Shown piece after piece: positions 45,566 through 57,284 of a stretch of 64,000 nucleotides of DNA. Under the pieces are notes generated by a model. That model saw only the letters and a list, made by a program, of their open reading frames with translations. It was not told where the DNA came from and searched no databases. Numbering within the stretch: the stretch's first letter is position 1; each line of letters begins with the position of its first letter. The DNA lies in assembly GCA_941918925.1 (NCBI GenBank), contig OW799233.1, positions 114,387,833 through 114,451,832 of the forward strand, read 5' to 3'. The DNA comes from Phyto melanocephala (taxonomy: Eukaryota > Arthropoda > Insecta > Diptera > Rhinophoridae). The position numbers were made by a program, and so were the translations under genes.

Positions 45566-45585
45566 TTCACTTTTATATATATAGA
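44926..45585 (-). mobile_element. Non-autonomous Helitron (copy E)
   Basis: Minus-strand end CGCGCGCCGGGCTTTTCTAG at 44926 and start TCTATATATATAAAAGTG at 45585, preceded by A. About four core units. The 3' region is shortened (GCGCGTTGCGCGTTACGAAAC skips the usual CCCCTTAATGAAT part). It carries the longest CA tract in the window (45524-45560), suggesting replication slippage since insertion. Confidence 0.75.
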
Positions 45586-45759
45586 TTTAAACTCAAACTT
45601 TCACTAAACAATTCCAATTATAACTTTTTCAATATTTTTGTCATTTGTTCATAAGAAAATTTTTTTTTGTGTAGTACAAATAGTATTGCAGAACTGTTGT
45701 TCAGTGTGTTTTTCTTTGGTTATCAATGTAAAAAAAAAACGGATTCGTGCCAATGCCAA

Positions 45760-46440
45760 AAATGCTTTGTAATGTTTGCCATTTTACCATGAATTGATTA
45801 ACAAATGAACGAAAAGCGTATAATGTAAGAAATGTGTTTCGTAAATCACGTCGAGTTTATGACTGCCATCATCGAACTACCAAAAAGACAATTTAAATTG
45901 TTGTAACCAAATATCGCACCAGTTTCACTTTATTTTACACTAATCCATTAACCCGCATAAAAAATATTCGTACCGAGGAGAAGATTGCTGACACAGTCAG
46001 TGCTCTTCGAAACGATGAAAAAAGCATTCGTTACAGTCAATGGAACAAGGTACCGTGCGATGATTACTTATCTTCATGGGTTTTTGCTAAAAATTCAAGA
46101 ATTGGACTTAGATGCCATGTGGTTTTATCCAGCTGGTTTTATGCGAGACGGAACGCGATTCAATGAATCTATTGAGAAGCAAGTTTGGTGGGCAAATATT
46201 CTCACGTTTTAGAGCAGCCCACTGGCCGTCGAGATCATGTGATTTGACCCCATTAGACCATTTTTCAGGGATACATTAAACCTCTCATATACAGCCACTC
46301 ACAAAACCAACCGACAATAAAAACATTATTACAGCTGTCATTGTTGAGATACCGAAAAAAAAGGCTGAAAAAAATATACCCAAATTGTGCCTCATAACGT
46401 AATCGCGGGAAACCTTTACATGAAATAATCATTCAAAAGT
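45760..46440 (+). pseudogene. Mariner-like transposase relic 8
   Basis: Frames read HHRTTKKTI, VVTKYRTSFTLF, NPLTRIKNIRTEEKIADTVSAL, then directly FVTVNGTRYRAMITYLHGFL, ELDLDAMWF, HWPSRSCDLTPLDHF (third catalytic Asp region), FQGYIKPLIYSHSQNQPTI and a final NRGKPLHEII. The first catalytic Asp block (VNKQNCRIW) is deleted, joining the DNA-binding region to VTVNG. Frameshifts throughout the second half. Confidence 0.75.
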
Positions 46441-49400
46441 AAATTAATTTACTGAATTATGTGTGTTTATTATTAATATTATTTTTTTTTTCAATTTAAA
46501 AATTAAAACGGTTATAAAATTACTCAATAAAAGTTAAGTTATAAGAAAATCTACTAAGTGTAATCCCAGTTAAGAACAATTTTCAAAGTCTAGCATTTAA
46601 TCTAGTGTCTTTTTTTGTGCCTTTACACAACACAACAATAAATAACAAAACTATGTGATCTAAACTTTTAAAAATAAAAGAAATAAACTTTACAAATGCA
46701 ATTTGTTCCCATCAAAGGAAAGACATTGACATTGTATAGTTGAATGAGAGATATTCAGTTTAACAATGATTTAAAAAAGTTTTGCTTTTATCTATAAAAC
46801 TGCTACTTACTATGATATAGAGATGCAGACATTGATACATCTACTGCTAAAATGTAAGAACATAAGACAACTTGAAATGTTAAACTCCTTCACAAAGCAT
46901 TCAACTTATCAACATATTGCCCAGTAGAAACGTTGTCCCAAATTATGCAAATTTTAGAAAAAAAAAAGATTTTTTGTTTTTCTTTATATGTTTGTCATAA
47001 ATAAACAGTTTAAGCAATTAACGAAATCTCATTTATTGCCTCCATCAAATATTTTTTAAATACAGCAAAAGTTTACATTAATTTTATGAGCACATTTTTC
47101 CTATTGACTCCTGCTGCTGGCTTTCTTTAACGTTTAGTCTTCAGAAACACGTTACTAGCACGTATGAACATGTTCATTAAACAAAAGGTATGTTCACATT
47201 TAGCAAATGTTTTAAAAAATAAATGCATCACTAAAATATATTAGTTTGTGCTCTAATGAATAAATATTTATTGAATTAAAACTTTTTTAAATAAAATTAA
47301 TTAAATTATAAGATCATTGTCAAGTGTTTTGACTAAACATTTGTGGTGTAAGGAAAATCACATAAAATTAAATAAATATTTATCAAAACAATGGTTAAGC
47401 TTATTTGATCAAATATTAGCAGAATGTGAATATAGCTTAAGAGTTAATACGATAAACAATATACAACAACTACAACATTGACAAAAATTATTTACAATTG
47501 TTTAAAACCAAACAAACATTATGCATCTCTCACCTTCAAATGTGAGATACATACCCAATATTTGAGAAGGAGTTAATGGAATTTACACTCAAAAATTTAG
47601 TGCTAGTAAACAATTATTAAAGGGCTTTCTATCTTTAAATGTAAAATGTGTAGCGATGATATTATGCATGGAATATAAAATCGCTGATATGTCCGCCGTA
47701 GCTTCATTAGGTAGCGGGCATCAGAAATGAGAAATTTTCCATTACTCTGAGTTTTAAATATAGCTCAATGTGACCGTCTTTGCAAGTGCAAAAGCCAGCT
47801 GAATAAAGTAGGACCCATAATTAAATGGATGACAGTAACGTTAAATGCTTTAATTTTTTAATTTATCAAAATATGAAAAATATTTGAAAAATAGAAGCTT
47901 TCGCCAAACGTATTGTGTATAAAAAACCTAACGATAAATGTCTCTAAATTAGATAATTTGTTTGTAAATATATGAAATTTTAATGAAAATATTGTAACGT
48001 TGTCAAGGAAATTTGTCTCTTAAAGTAAGAGCATAAGAAAAAATTATCTAAATATGAAATAGAATCTATGTCGCGCCTGGATTCTTCATTCATTTATTTA
48101 AGGTACCAGTTTGTATAAAATTGTATAGAATTTGTATGTCAGAATTCTGTTCGAATATTTATTCGTATATAACTTCAGCTTTAGAAAACTCACAACAGAA
48201 ATTCTAACGGGATCGAATGCAGTTCACGTCACCTTCACGTAAGATAACTATGCCTCCAAATAGCTCGTGATAAGTGCCCAATTTGACATGAGCTGTGTGG
48301 AAAGTAGAGGTATATTGTGGACACTACATATCTTTGGGGGTTTATATCATCCAATTCTGACGAAAAGATATTATCAGTTATCAACCTGTAGAGCTAACCA
48401 ATGACGCTGATGGTTTGAACCATATTGTTCTTAAAGACAAATAAATCACAAAAGCCAAAAGCCAGATATCATTACCACACAGTGATTTCTTCAGAATTCA
48501 TTAAACTTCGTGGAACCCATGAGTATTTTTTGTTGTTGCTTTTTAGATGAGAGAAAGGGGCAGCTTCTAACTACTCTAGGACTCATTTTGCAAACAACTT
48601 TGGTTGTTTGTGGTCGTGTACCTTCAGTTGCTTGTGCAATATGGGAACACGTACAAGAAACCAGGAAAACTTCGTCAATTTGTGCTCTGTGATTGGCCGA
48701 GTTGTTGTGAGCAACGCGAAATAGACTACCTCGAATTCTTCTGAACAATCTCGCGTGTAGCGGCCCTGTCTTAGGTACATCTTGCGTTTAGTCACGTGTG
48801 GTGCATCATTGTTTACTAAACCAAAAAATTCAAACTTTTTCACTCCGCAGCGAATATTATTTTAAAAATCGACGAAGGGCCAGAAACGTTACCATTTTTG
48901 GGAAAAAAATATGTCTATAACTTTTTATGCATATGAAACATTTTTACAATTCTACAATCATTTTCACTACTAGTGTATGAAACTTTTACGAACTATGTCG
49001 AGTTGCAAATAAGATTTACTGGCATCTATTAAGCAAAGAAAAAAAAAAAAATAAACGAATGGGTAAATTCATTTAAGTTGTACACAATTTTATTTATCGA
49101 TTTAGTTGTTGTACCTTTCTACTTGTTTTGTAATTGCTACATGTGTTGTTGTTGCTTAAGCTGACTGCTGCAATCGCAAACAATCCAGATGCATGTTTAA
49201 TGATTTTTTACTCTTAATCTCTTTCTCTACAGTCTTTATTATTGTGCAACAAAGATGTAAAATTTATAAACTCGTCTAGATGAGGGAGCTGGGTAGCACG
49301 AACAAAACAAAAAAAAAAACAACCACTTACTTACAGACACAGCAAGTAGAAGAGAAAGTTCATCCGCTTAAAAGAAAAGCTTTTAAATGAATCTCTGTGC

Positions 49401-51075
49401 ATATGTATGCATGAATGGTGTTGTTGAGTTGAGGGAAGACAGACTTATACGTTACAATAGAACAAAGCTAATCCTCCTACACATGCACTCACTAAAACAT
49501 AATAAAAAAATATATTTTAAGATTTGAATGCATATACACAGAATAATACACTGTTTTCTGGCAGAAAGTTGTTTAAATTAGAAAATGTAAGAACAGATGC
49601 AAAATTTTTAAAAGGTACTCGTATAACATCTTAAGATTTATTTAATGTACGAGTATGTTGATTGTTGCAACGCTGGAACTAGTGTAACAAATTTTAGTTG
49701 TTCTAACAAATTGAACTGTAACATGTTGGATTTATGAACAAGTACGTCTCGTAAACAAATTTTACACCGACTTGCACAGAAGACTTTAAAATAGATTTTC
49801 CTTGGTAAATGAAAACTTTTATAAAATTTGTTCGTTCTAATGCTGCCACTACACCACATAAGGTAAGAAAAATGGCATTCAAATGGCACATACTAATCTG
49901 ACGGCATACATCGCTGTACTCCTTTAAACACAGTAGCAGCATCTAAGTAGTACATGCATTTATGCTAATACTTTTAGTATAGAAAAGTAACTTGCAAGAA
50001 TAAGTATGTAAGTGAGTATGCAGGGAATTCCAACTTTTTTTATCATTCGCCCTTTCTAAACGGAAAGTTACTAGTTTAATTTTATTATATTTTTTTGTTT
50101 TATTTCTGAATTCTCGTTTTGTTAATGAGAATTTGAAAATAAAATTTATAACATTTTAAAATTTTTCAAGAATTTGTGTAAAAGGTATACTGACGCTCTG
50201 GTATAAGCACCAGTGAAATGCATATAGACCAGCTTAAACCCAACAACCAAATAAAATATTGAAAGATTACTTGAGAGCATATCCCGAATAATTTAGTAAA
50301 TGATTTTTAAGAATATCTAGTTAGAAATTTATTTATAATTTATAAAAATTAAAGAAATATTTTTTTTTAAGTTAGCTAAAATTTTTCCGAAAATTTAATT
50401 TTATAAATATAAAATAAAAAAATAAATAATAATTTATTTACGAATAAAAAATTACAAAAATTTATATATATTTATGAGTAAAAATTTAGGTAAAAGAAGC
50501 GCTGTTACTGTAAATCGAGAACAGAAAAAAGAACTAAAATGCAGTTTCAGGAGGTCGTAGCCATTGCCGGCGCTCCCCGAGACAGAATGGCTCCTTTAGG
50601 TCAAATTTTTGGAGAGCGAAATACTTCTAGAAAGTCGAAAATTAATTTGCCAACGTTCGCCAGCTTTGTCAGCAAAATACTATTTTTTTTTTGTTTGTTT
50701 AATTATTTGAAGGAGCGAGTATATGTGATCATGCACGAGTGATTTCTTGAACTCAAAGCTAACTTTGAAATTCGAGCGCTAGAGCCATAAATTTTGGAAA
50801 ATATTATGGAAAGTGCTTTAAAATGAGTCTTTTAATTGAAAACCAAAAAAAAAACTGGGGTCATTTAAATGACATTATTTACCAACTTAGTGTAAAAAAA
50901 ATTGGATTTTATAATCTGAAAAAATGTTTATTTATTTGAAAGGCTCTAAAAAATGTTCGCAATAATACTTATTCACACACGCGCTTTGATTGTCAATTTA
51001 TAATATTCTCGCAATTACAGGCCTTTATTGAGCTCAATTTACCATAATAAAAATCTTCTTCTATCTTTCTTCTAT
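46441..51075. other. Long stretch with little recognisable content
   Basis: Mostly A/T-rich. Three patches have more even composition: 48190-48880 (minus frames to 86 codons, none recognised), 49640-49940 (minus frames to 83 codons, none recognised) and 50480-50760 (see separate entry). No clean inverted repeats or RNA genes seen. This is the least repeat-marked part of the window and could contain regulatory or unrecognised sequence. Confidence 0.45.
50474..50742 (+). other. Coding-like patch of unknown origin
   Basis: Two overlapping ATG frames. One begins at 50474 (MSKNLGKRSAVTVNREQKKE, 28 codons to stop). The other begins at 50539 (MQFQEVVAIAGAPRDRM..., 67 codons). GC is higher than in the flanks. 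No family recognised; may be a scrap of a transposon ORF. Confidence 0.2.
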
Positions 51076-51300
51076 TCTATATATATCAAAAAGGATGTAT
51101 GTATGTATGAAACGTATGGACTCCAAAACGGCTAGACCGTTTTTACTGAAATTTTTAGAAAATCTTCAGAATATTTAGGCGGGTGACACTGTGAAGTTTG
51201 ATTTTCAGTCTGCGGGCGGAGGGGCGTGGCAAAATCCAATTTTCATATTGCACCACCAATATATATATTATATATATTTATTTTGTATGCTTGTTTTATT
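51076..51300 (+). mobile_element. Helitron-like 5' end fragment
   Basis: TCTATATATATCAAAAAGGATG at 51076 is a Helitron-type start. It is followed by CTCCAAAACGGCTAGACCG and a GGCGGAGGGGCGTGGCAAAATCC block like the core blocks of the other families. No CTRR end could be matched, so only the 5' part is called. Confidence 0.4.
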
Positions 51301-51917
51301 TAATTTTTAAAGCCGTTGTCATGTTTTTCAAAACGAGATATCAAACTCTTAAATGTAGTTATGTAGTTCCGAAGACATTTACAAAAAACCTATGTTAATA
51401 ATGATCCAATATCAAAATTTTAAATCTTTCGAAATGTTGCTTTCAAAAATAATAAATAATTTAATAATAATAAATAAATATAATTTCCATATAATTTTTT
51501 CTTAAATATATGAGTTTCTTTTTTACTTGAGCCCATATCTCACCATATGTAAGTTATTCTGTAAAAAAAAATTATGATAGGTATTCCATGGTTATTTATT
51601 TAAAGGTCGTTAATTTCGTTAAGAGCTCAATTTAAATCGTGTGGTAATACAACACTAATGTTTGCTTGGGGCCAGCAATGCTGACCGGTTCAGCTACTTA
51701 CTTATAAATTGAGCAATATATACTTAATTGTTTCACTTATTGTCCAAAACTCGAAATACAACTCATGAGAAGTATGTTCAGTGAGAAGAAAATTCTATAG
51801 GTGGCATTTCTAATGTCAAACAAACAATAAAAAGTAAGAAAATGGAAAATGGTTGATGTAAAGTTTAATAAAATGTTTAAGTAAGTTCAAATACAAAAAT
51901 TTATATATATAAGTATA

Positions 51918-52290
51918 CTAGAGGACCGGCGAACTTCGCCTCGCCCCAATTGTAAGCCTTCAGACAAACTTTAGGGTAATAATACAACACAAATATTAAA
52001 ATTTTCAATGTGATTTATTTAAATATAATCAGTAGAGAGCGATTTGATGAACAATGTTCTTCGAATTGTTTTCCGGCGCAAAAACAAATAACGAAGACGG
52101 TGCAAACATGTGACAGTGCGAAATAACGCTATCTATCGGATTTTGGCTAAGAACTTTATATTTTTTCATTTGAAAAGCCATTAAGGAATAATTTCATACA
52201 AAATTTCATACAAAAACTCGATTTTCCGATTTTTCGACTTTTCCGGAGGGAACAACCGACAAAAAATTCTACAGAAATCGGCCCAGCCGA
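51918..52290 (-). mobile_element. Small non-autonomous Helitron with 3' hairpin
   Basis: On the minus strand the right-hand end reads GGCGAAGTTCGCCGGTCCTCTAG followed by T: a 6-bp-stem hairpin, about 7 spacer bases and CTAG, the standard Helitron 3' end. The 5' end is placed at TCGGCTGGGCCGATTTC (52290), preceded by A, less certainly. The region 52200-52290 holds several CGATTTTTCGA-type phrases. Non-coding. Confidence 0.5.
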
Positions 52291-52537
52291 TTATATAAAT
52301 ATAATTGTAAATATATTTTATGAGCAGGAAAAAAATTAAAGAGAAGGCCTTATTTGATTTGGTACAAGTACATCGTATTTTTACAGCTACTAAATGCTAA
52401 TGGAGTAAGATGAATTGAGTATGTGTGAGCACTTATTTTAATTGCTCAATCAGCACTAAATTGAAACAATTAATAATGTCTGTCTGAACAGAAAATGTAA
52501 TGTGTGTATATCCAATCAAATATCTAAGAAGGGAGTA

Positions 52538-53489
52538 CAGGTAACCCTCCTACAACACGGTAGATAACTAGGTTCCTAGAAACGCCGTGTTGTAGGAAAA
52601 CGTGTTATATGAGGCTAGGAGACAATGTAAAATATAAATTTTTTTTAATTAAATATTTTCTTTAAATTTATTGTTTTTATTAGAAATATGTACATACATA
52701 CATACAAAAAAATACATAGACAAAAAAAAAACAAGAGTTACATTTTTTATTCAGTTTAAACTCATTAATTTTACTTTATTCCTCATCACGATATCACTTT
52801 CTGAATCTATTTGTCCGCTACGACTTTCAGCGCCTGTTCTCTTCCGAAAATCTGTTATTTTAGTCTGTTTACTGGTCCTTACGAGGTCGTTGTATATTTC
52901 ACTATAGGGAAAAAGACAATTTTGTAGCTCTCGTTTAAGTTTTAGGCTTCTTTCAGAACAAGGATCTTCAGTCAAGAAATATATTTCAAGATCTTTGGCT
53001 AAAGTTAATCCTTCTTGCATCTTTTTTATGGACAAACTATTTATTTCACAATCCTCATCAGTGCTATTGTCTGCAGAATCAATTTGTCTGATATCCCCGG
53101 ATGTAAGTTCCACTAAATCTTCTTCTCTAATTTCTTGTTCTATAAATATCTCTATGTATACATACTAAATGATTTGTGTTTCAATCGAAAGTCGATGTAA
53201 GATACTTCGGATATTCCCAAATTTTACATTCGGTGGATGCGAAAATTGTGTAGACACACATACACTTTGCTGAATCACCGAAATCTAACTAAATCGTAAC
53301 AGGGATGCAAAAATTAGTACTTTTGTACTGTTTTGGTACAATTTTAACAACTCAATCATGATGAAGTTGCAATTCCATTTTATCGTGTTAGAATAAAACC
53401 GTGTTGTAAATGAGGAGATTTCCGCAAATTTTTTTTCGTTTAAGATCGAAATCGTTTTTTAGGAAGCCGTCCTGTAGGAGGGTTACCTG
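52538..53489 (-). mobile_element. Tigger/pogo-like DNA transposon, internally deleted
   Basis: Perfect 17-bp inverted ends CAGGTAACCCTCCTACA with TA on both sides (52536-52537, 53490-53491). A subterminal TACAACACGG motif recurs near both ends. The minus frame 52751-53113 and its upstream extension encode QEIREEDLVELTSGD, then MQEGLTLAKDLEIYFL and KQTKITDFRKR. This is the acidic/helical C-terminal tail of Tigger-type transposases, which typically ends in an ITDFF/ITDYF-like motif. The catalytic DDE core and CENP-B-like domain are absent. With 17/17 matching ends it could be cross-mobilised. Confidence 0.75.
52751..53113 (-). pseudogene. Tigger-type transposase C-terminal tail
   Basis: 121-codon open frame on the minus strand inside the TA-flanked element. 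The stated first Met (MELTSGD) is not a natural ATG: an open frame runs further upstream. Contains an acidic Asp/Glu-rich stretch (DNSTDEDCE), a helical segment and a basic end. Lacks all catalytic residues, so it cannot be a transposase, but an uninterrupted frame of this length in A/T-rich DNA suggests the deletion is fairly recent. Confidence 0.6.
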
Positions 53490-53529
53490 TACTTATTTAT
53501 CACATTATGGATAAGGTAAAAAATTTTAA

Positions 53530-53640
53530 ATACGAACTCGATCGTGATTTAAGAATTCTTAGTAGAATTTCTACACCACAAGCACATCAACTTCGATCGT
53601 TCAAGGTACATAACGAACACGTTCGTATATCGTGATTTGA
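53530..53640. repeat. Relative of the foldback MITE at 22164
   Basis: CGAACTCGATCGTGATTTAAGAATTCTTAGTAGAATTTCTACACC resembles the centre of 22164-22294 (GTGATCGAAATTTGAAAATTCTTATAAGAATCTCTATACC), including the nested AAGAATTCTT-like symmetry. The GGRGCCGAATTACGG ends are missing. Confidence 0.4.
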
Positions 53641-53649
53641 ACCCAGATC

Positions 53650-54570
53650 AGTGCTAAATCACTTTTAAGTAGAGCGGGCGTTATAAAGTAGTCGTTGAAA
53701 ATGATGTCGTTCAGCAATGCTTGGCTTTTGCTGGGGTTTTATAACAAATTGTAAAACTATTAGATCCAATAGTTTTTATTTGAGACTCTCTACTATATAC
53801 AAAAATTAAGCAAAATAACATTTGGCTAAATATTTTAGCTTAAACACCATGGTTTTACTTGCAGCTCTCCTTTTTCTAAATATAAATGATACAACAGAAA
53901 TCTTTTTTATAGTTGCAAGGTGGGTGGCAGCAATAATGCTTACTTAGTTTTGCTTTTATTGCCAAGTTCAGGAGAGATTTACAAAATGTATATAATAGTT
54001 CCTAAAAGTAGTTTTGAATGCAAGATGAACATGTTACACTCACAGAAAGAGCTGTTGGTGGTGTCTGCAGTAAGAGATTAGTATTTATTCATTTTTGGTA
54101 TTATAATGGAAATAGTAACAAAAACAAAGTTGTTTCTTTCGTTATATTACAATTTTATTAAAACTCTTTTTCTCTTTTGGATTGTTTGCTAAATAGTTTT
54201 GCTGGCAAAATAAGTTCTAGGAACAAATTTAATTAACATAAGGATTAAGAAAAGAAATTTAGTTCAGAAAAGTTTTAGTAAGAAAACAATAGTAGTATTC
54301 TAATAACGATATAATGTTTAACATTTTATTCTAAAGAAACAATGTAAAAAAAAGAATAATAAAAAACATTTATTTGTACGAAAGCATGGTTACTGATTTT
54401 TAATATCAAACTTCATAAAATTATAATAAATATTGAACAAAAATTTCATTTGTTTAAATGATATACTCATAGGCGTAGTTAAACATTTTTTCTGGGCGTG
54501 GCAAAACCTTAAACAATTTTTCCCATGCATAATCTTTAACTGAGTTACTTTTATATGTATATTAAAGTTA
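53650..54570. other. AT-rich stretch, nothing recognised
   Basis: Contains one isolated TCTGGGCGTGGCAAAACC phrase (54491) like the Helitron core blocks, and no further structure. Confidence 0.45.
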
Positions 54571-54576
54571 AATTGT

Positions 54577-54858
54577 TAATTATATATGATTTTTGCAAGC
54601 TTGAGATCAACTTTTTTGGTTTTTTTTTATAAAAAAAAAATATATTTATTATTAACCAATATTTCGCTACCAAACAATGGGTAGCTTTTTCAGGGTAATA
54701 TGTGTATGTATGAATTTGTTTTTATAAAATTTGTATACATATTACCCTGAAGAAGCTACCCATTGTTTGGTAGCGAAATATTGGTTAATAATAAATAATT
54801 TTTTTATAAAAAACCCAAAAAAGTTGATCTCAAGCTTGAAAAAATCATATATAATCAA
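54577..54858. repeat. Inverted repeat with ~130-bp arms (Penelope-like terminal region?)
   Basis: The left arm, about 54577-54708, is nearly the exact inverse of the right arm, about 54733-54858. Both include GCAAGCTTGAGATCAACTTTTT-like outer parts, TTATTATTAACCAATATTTCGC and ACCAAACAATGGGTAGCTT, with a ~25-bp spacer. Each arm carries a hammerhead-like block. Opposed terminal repeats with hammerhead motifs are a known habit of Penelope-like retroelements. No GIY-YIG or RT coding sequence is present. Confidence 0.6.
54738..54797 (+). ncRNA. Hammerhead ribozyme-like motif
   Basis: Order seen: CTGAAGA (core CUGANGA), A, GCTACC-CATTGTTT-GGTAGC (perfect 6-bp stem II with 8-base loop), GAAA (core), then T-ATTG-GT (very short stem III, A-U and U-G pairs) and T as the putative cleavage base. 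The flanks ATATTA and TAATA(A)T can form most of stem I, but two base pairs next to the core are mismatched (CC opposite AA). This is the minimal type I layout with tiny stem III reported for Penelope-like elements. The mismatches suggest weak or lost activity. Confidence 0.5.
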
Positions 54859-54955
54859 TAAAAAAGATCAAGAAATTTAGACGATATAGTTAAATTGTAA
54901 ATTTTTTTCAAATTTTTCAAAACCAATTCCCAGAATGGTCCAGTTAATGAATATA

Positions 54956-55481
54956 CTGGGTGGACCAACAGAAGTCATCCGATGTTGTTGTTGCTTTCAG
55001 AATATCGGTTGCGACTCGCGCAGTGTGTGCCGTTGCTTCGTCCTGTTCGAAATACATGTCCTCCAATCCTAATTTGTTAAATTGCGGCAGAAAAAAAATC
55101 GGCTAACATGGCCCTATAGCGCGGCTAACACAGCCCAGCGGCGTCATCGAAAAAAAAATGTACCGATGACTCCTCAAGCGTGAACAGCGCCCTATGCTGT
55201 CACTTTGAGCGGATGTAATGGCTTCTCGTGCATTACTTATGGATTTTCGGTGCCCTAGATCCGATAGTTATGCTTGTTCACGTACCCGCTGAGGTGGAAA
55301 TGAGCCTCACCGCTCATTATGATTCTGGGCGAAAAATCGTCCACTGTGGTTTTTCAGCAGTTGTTTGGGAGTGTATTATACATCGGTCTAGTTCACAAAT
55401 GTCAAAACAGATTTGACATTGGCCGCCATTTGCAAAAATAAAATCATCTTCCAATAGGGTGATTTCATTTGGCCCACCCCG
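54956..55481 (-). mobile_element. Miniature mariner (relic 9) with both terminal repeats
   Basis: Inverted ends CGGGGTGGGCCAA (right) and CTGGGTGGACCAA (left) are bordered by TA at 54954-54955 and 55482-55483. The minus strand codes, in pieces, APKIHK / HYIRSK (region of ENP..IHE.PLHPQ.V), LFTLEESSVHFFFDDAAG, RYRAMLADFFSAAI, and MYFEQDEATAHTARVATDIL (WFQQDGAT region with Trp to Tyr and Gly to Glu changes). The gene runs straight into the left terminal repeat, so the C-terminal third is deleted. The upstream DNA-binding part is also missing. Confidence 0.7.
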
Positions 55482-55483
55482 TA

Positions 55484-56400
55484 CTTTAAAGTAAAGCGCG
55501 TTTTCCACAGAAAAAAAAATATTTGGGAAAATTTTTATATTTATATTGTCAATTCAATACTAGTAAAATTACCATTTAACTAAAATTTTAAAAAAACTCT
55601 AGTTTAATTAGGTCATATCCATTTCATTATTTTATTAATGTGACTGATTTAATTTCATTGAAATTAAAATAATTCTAAGAAAAAACATTGAACAAATTTA
55701 TAGTATAAAAAAAAAAAAAAATTTTAAAAATATATTTGCAATTAAGGCTTCATTAAATTCAAATAAATATTAAAAATGTATAGATATTTTCACAAAAAAT
55801 TGTTGGCAACAAAACCGATTTATGGCTGCTTTTGTAAACACATTTATACAATGAAAAAAAAAATATTTTTTTTTTGTTCTAACCCAGCTATAGAAAATAT
55901 AATTTTGCATTTAAAAATATTTTTGAGGCATTCTTTAGTTAATGTCGATTAAAATTCTTCTCTATACAATTAAATTTCAAATGGCGTTTATTTTTGCTTT
56001 ATATTTTGCCTCATTTAAATAGGTCACAATAAAATAGCAAGAAATTATTGTTTAAATGAATGCTACAAAATAAATAACATCTCTTATAAATAAATGAGCG
56101 AATAAACGAAAAAGTATTGGCAAAACTTTGTAGTTTTAAGACAATAATATGATCATTCACCTCGAGTGCCTTAAAAATACTCAAGTACATCATGCATTAT
56201 ACACTCACACTCGTGGTACTCGCAGCATAAGAACAAATAACGAGAACGTCAACATCATCAACATGTCATTGGCACAAGTGCCAAACAGCTAGCAACGTTT
56301 GTTAAAAATTTATTCATGCAAAAAAAAAAAAAACTAAAATCGATGACATCAAACAACACTATTTGGTGTGTAGGGAATGTCTAAAGAAATCTTTTATGCA
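55484..56400. other. AT-rich stretch, nothing recognised
   Basis: Poly-A/T runs only; no supported gene or element. Confidence 0.5.
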
Positions 56401-56404
56401 CTGA

Positions 56405-56480
56405 GAGAAAGTAGGTTAGGTAAGGTTGAAAAGAAAGGCACATGAAATCTAAGCCAATGACTTCTATACACATCTTCATA
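56405..56480 (-). mobile_element. SINE tail remnant
   Basis: Reversed, it reads GTGTATAGAAGTCATTGGC, ATTTCATGTGCC, TTTTCAACCTTACC, a worn version of the type 2 SINE tail. Head absent. Confidence 0.4.
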
Positions 56481-56739
56481 AACTGACTGCAAAGGAATTA
56501 AAGTTCACCTACTAGAACCATAAACCATAACGCTATTAAGAAGTGCTAATTTCATCTCTATCAGAAACACCTTAAGCATGCCTTCTTTATACGCACTGCT
56601 CAAAAAAGATAGCGGGAAGAAAAATTAAAAAAATACTATTGAAATAAACAAGTCTCCTTTTATCAACTACTGAAATAATGAACAATACAGAAGACATAAT
56701 TTATTGTGCTTTCGTATAAAAACAATTTAAGCATTTCCA

Positions 56740-57245
56740 TGGATGAAGTACTGTAATGAAATTAAGTCTGCACTGCTTAAAAAAATTCGAAAAATTTTCT
56801 GTTGGATTTTTCAATTCGAATTCCTTAGATATTTCAAGTTCGGCATTGTTTCCATATAAAAGTTCTCGTTTCTATTACGTTCAACTGTAGGACATGGAAA
56901 ATGGTAGTGTTCCAAAGTTCCTTCCTCTTCTGCAGATGCTCTACATGTCGTTTTAGTTTATAGTCCTATGCGAGCTAAATGAGTTCTGAGCTCAGTGTGA
57001 CCTATTACTATACTAAAACTTTAATCTTTTAAGAGTTGACCTACCCAGTTTTAGAATATCCTTTGATTTCTCGAGATTTTACTTTTTTATTTAGCTGTAT
57101 TTTCTTGTCTCGAAAGATGGAACAGTCATACATCTGTATATTCCTCTATCTGGTAAGCAAGCAGATTTCCGTTTTGTCCGGTTTAATATTGAGCGCTCTT
57201 GTTCTTTTTCTCTTTTGTTAAAATTTCAATGTGTCGTCGATTTAG
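56740..57245 (-). pseudogene. LINE relic: RT segment fused to C-terminal tail
   Basis: From 57245 down, LNPDKTEICLLTR (post-catalytic RT block), SIFRDKKIQLNKKVKSREI, then after a gap IGHTELRTHLARIGL and CRASAEEEGTLEHYHFPCPTVERNR (C-terminal Cys/His tail of the C..C....EH...CP type). An internal deletion removes the part between, including RNase H. Same general group as the LINE at 8490-9480 but a different copy. Confidence 0.65.
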
Positions 57246-57284
57246 TTATAAAGACAGAATTTAATCACTAGAATTTTTAGTTTA

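Noticed and set aside
54645..54702. Second active hammerhead in the left arm
   Set aside because: The core reads CTGAAAA on that strand, losing the required G of CUGANGA.
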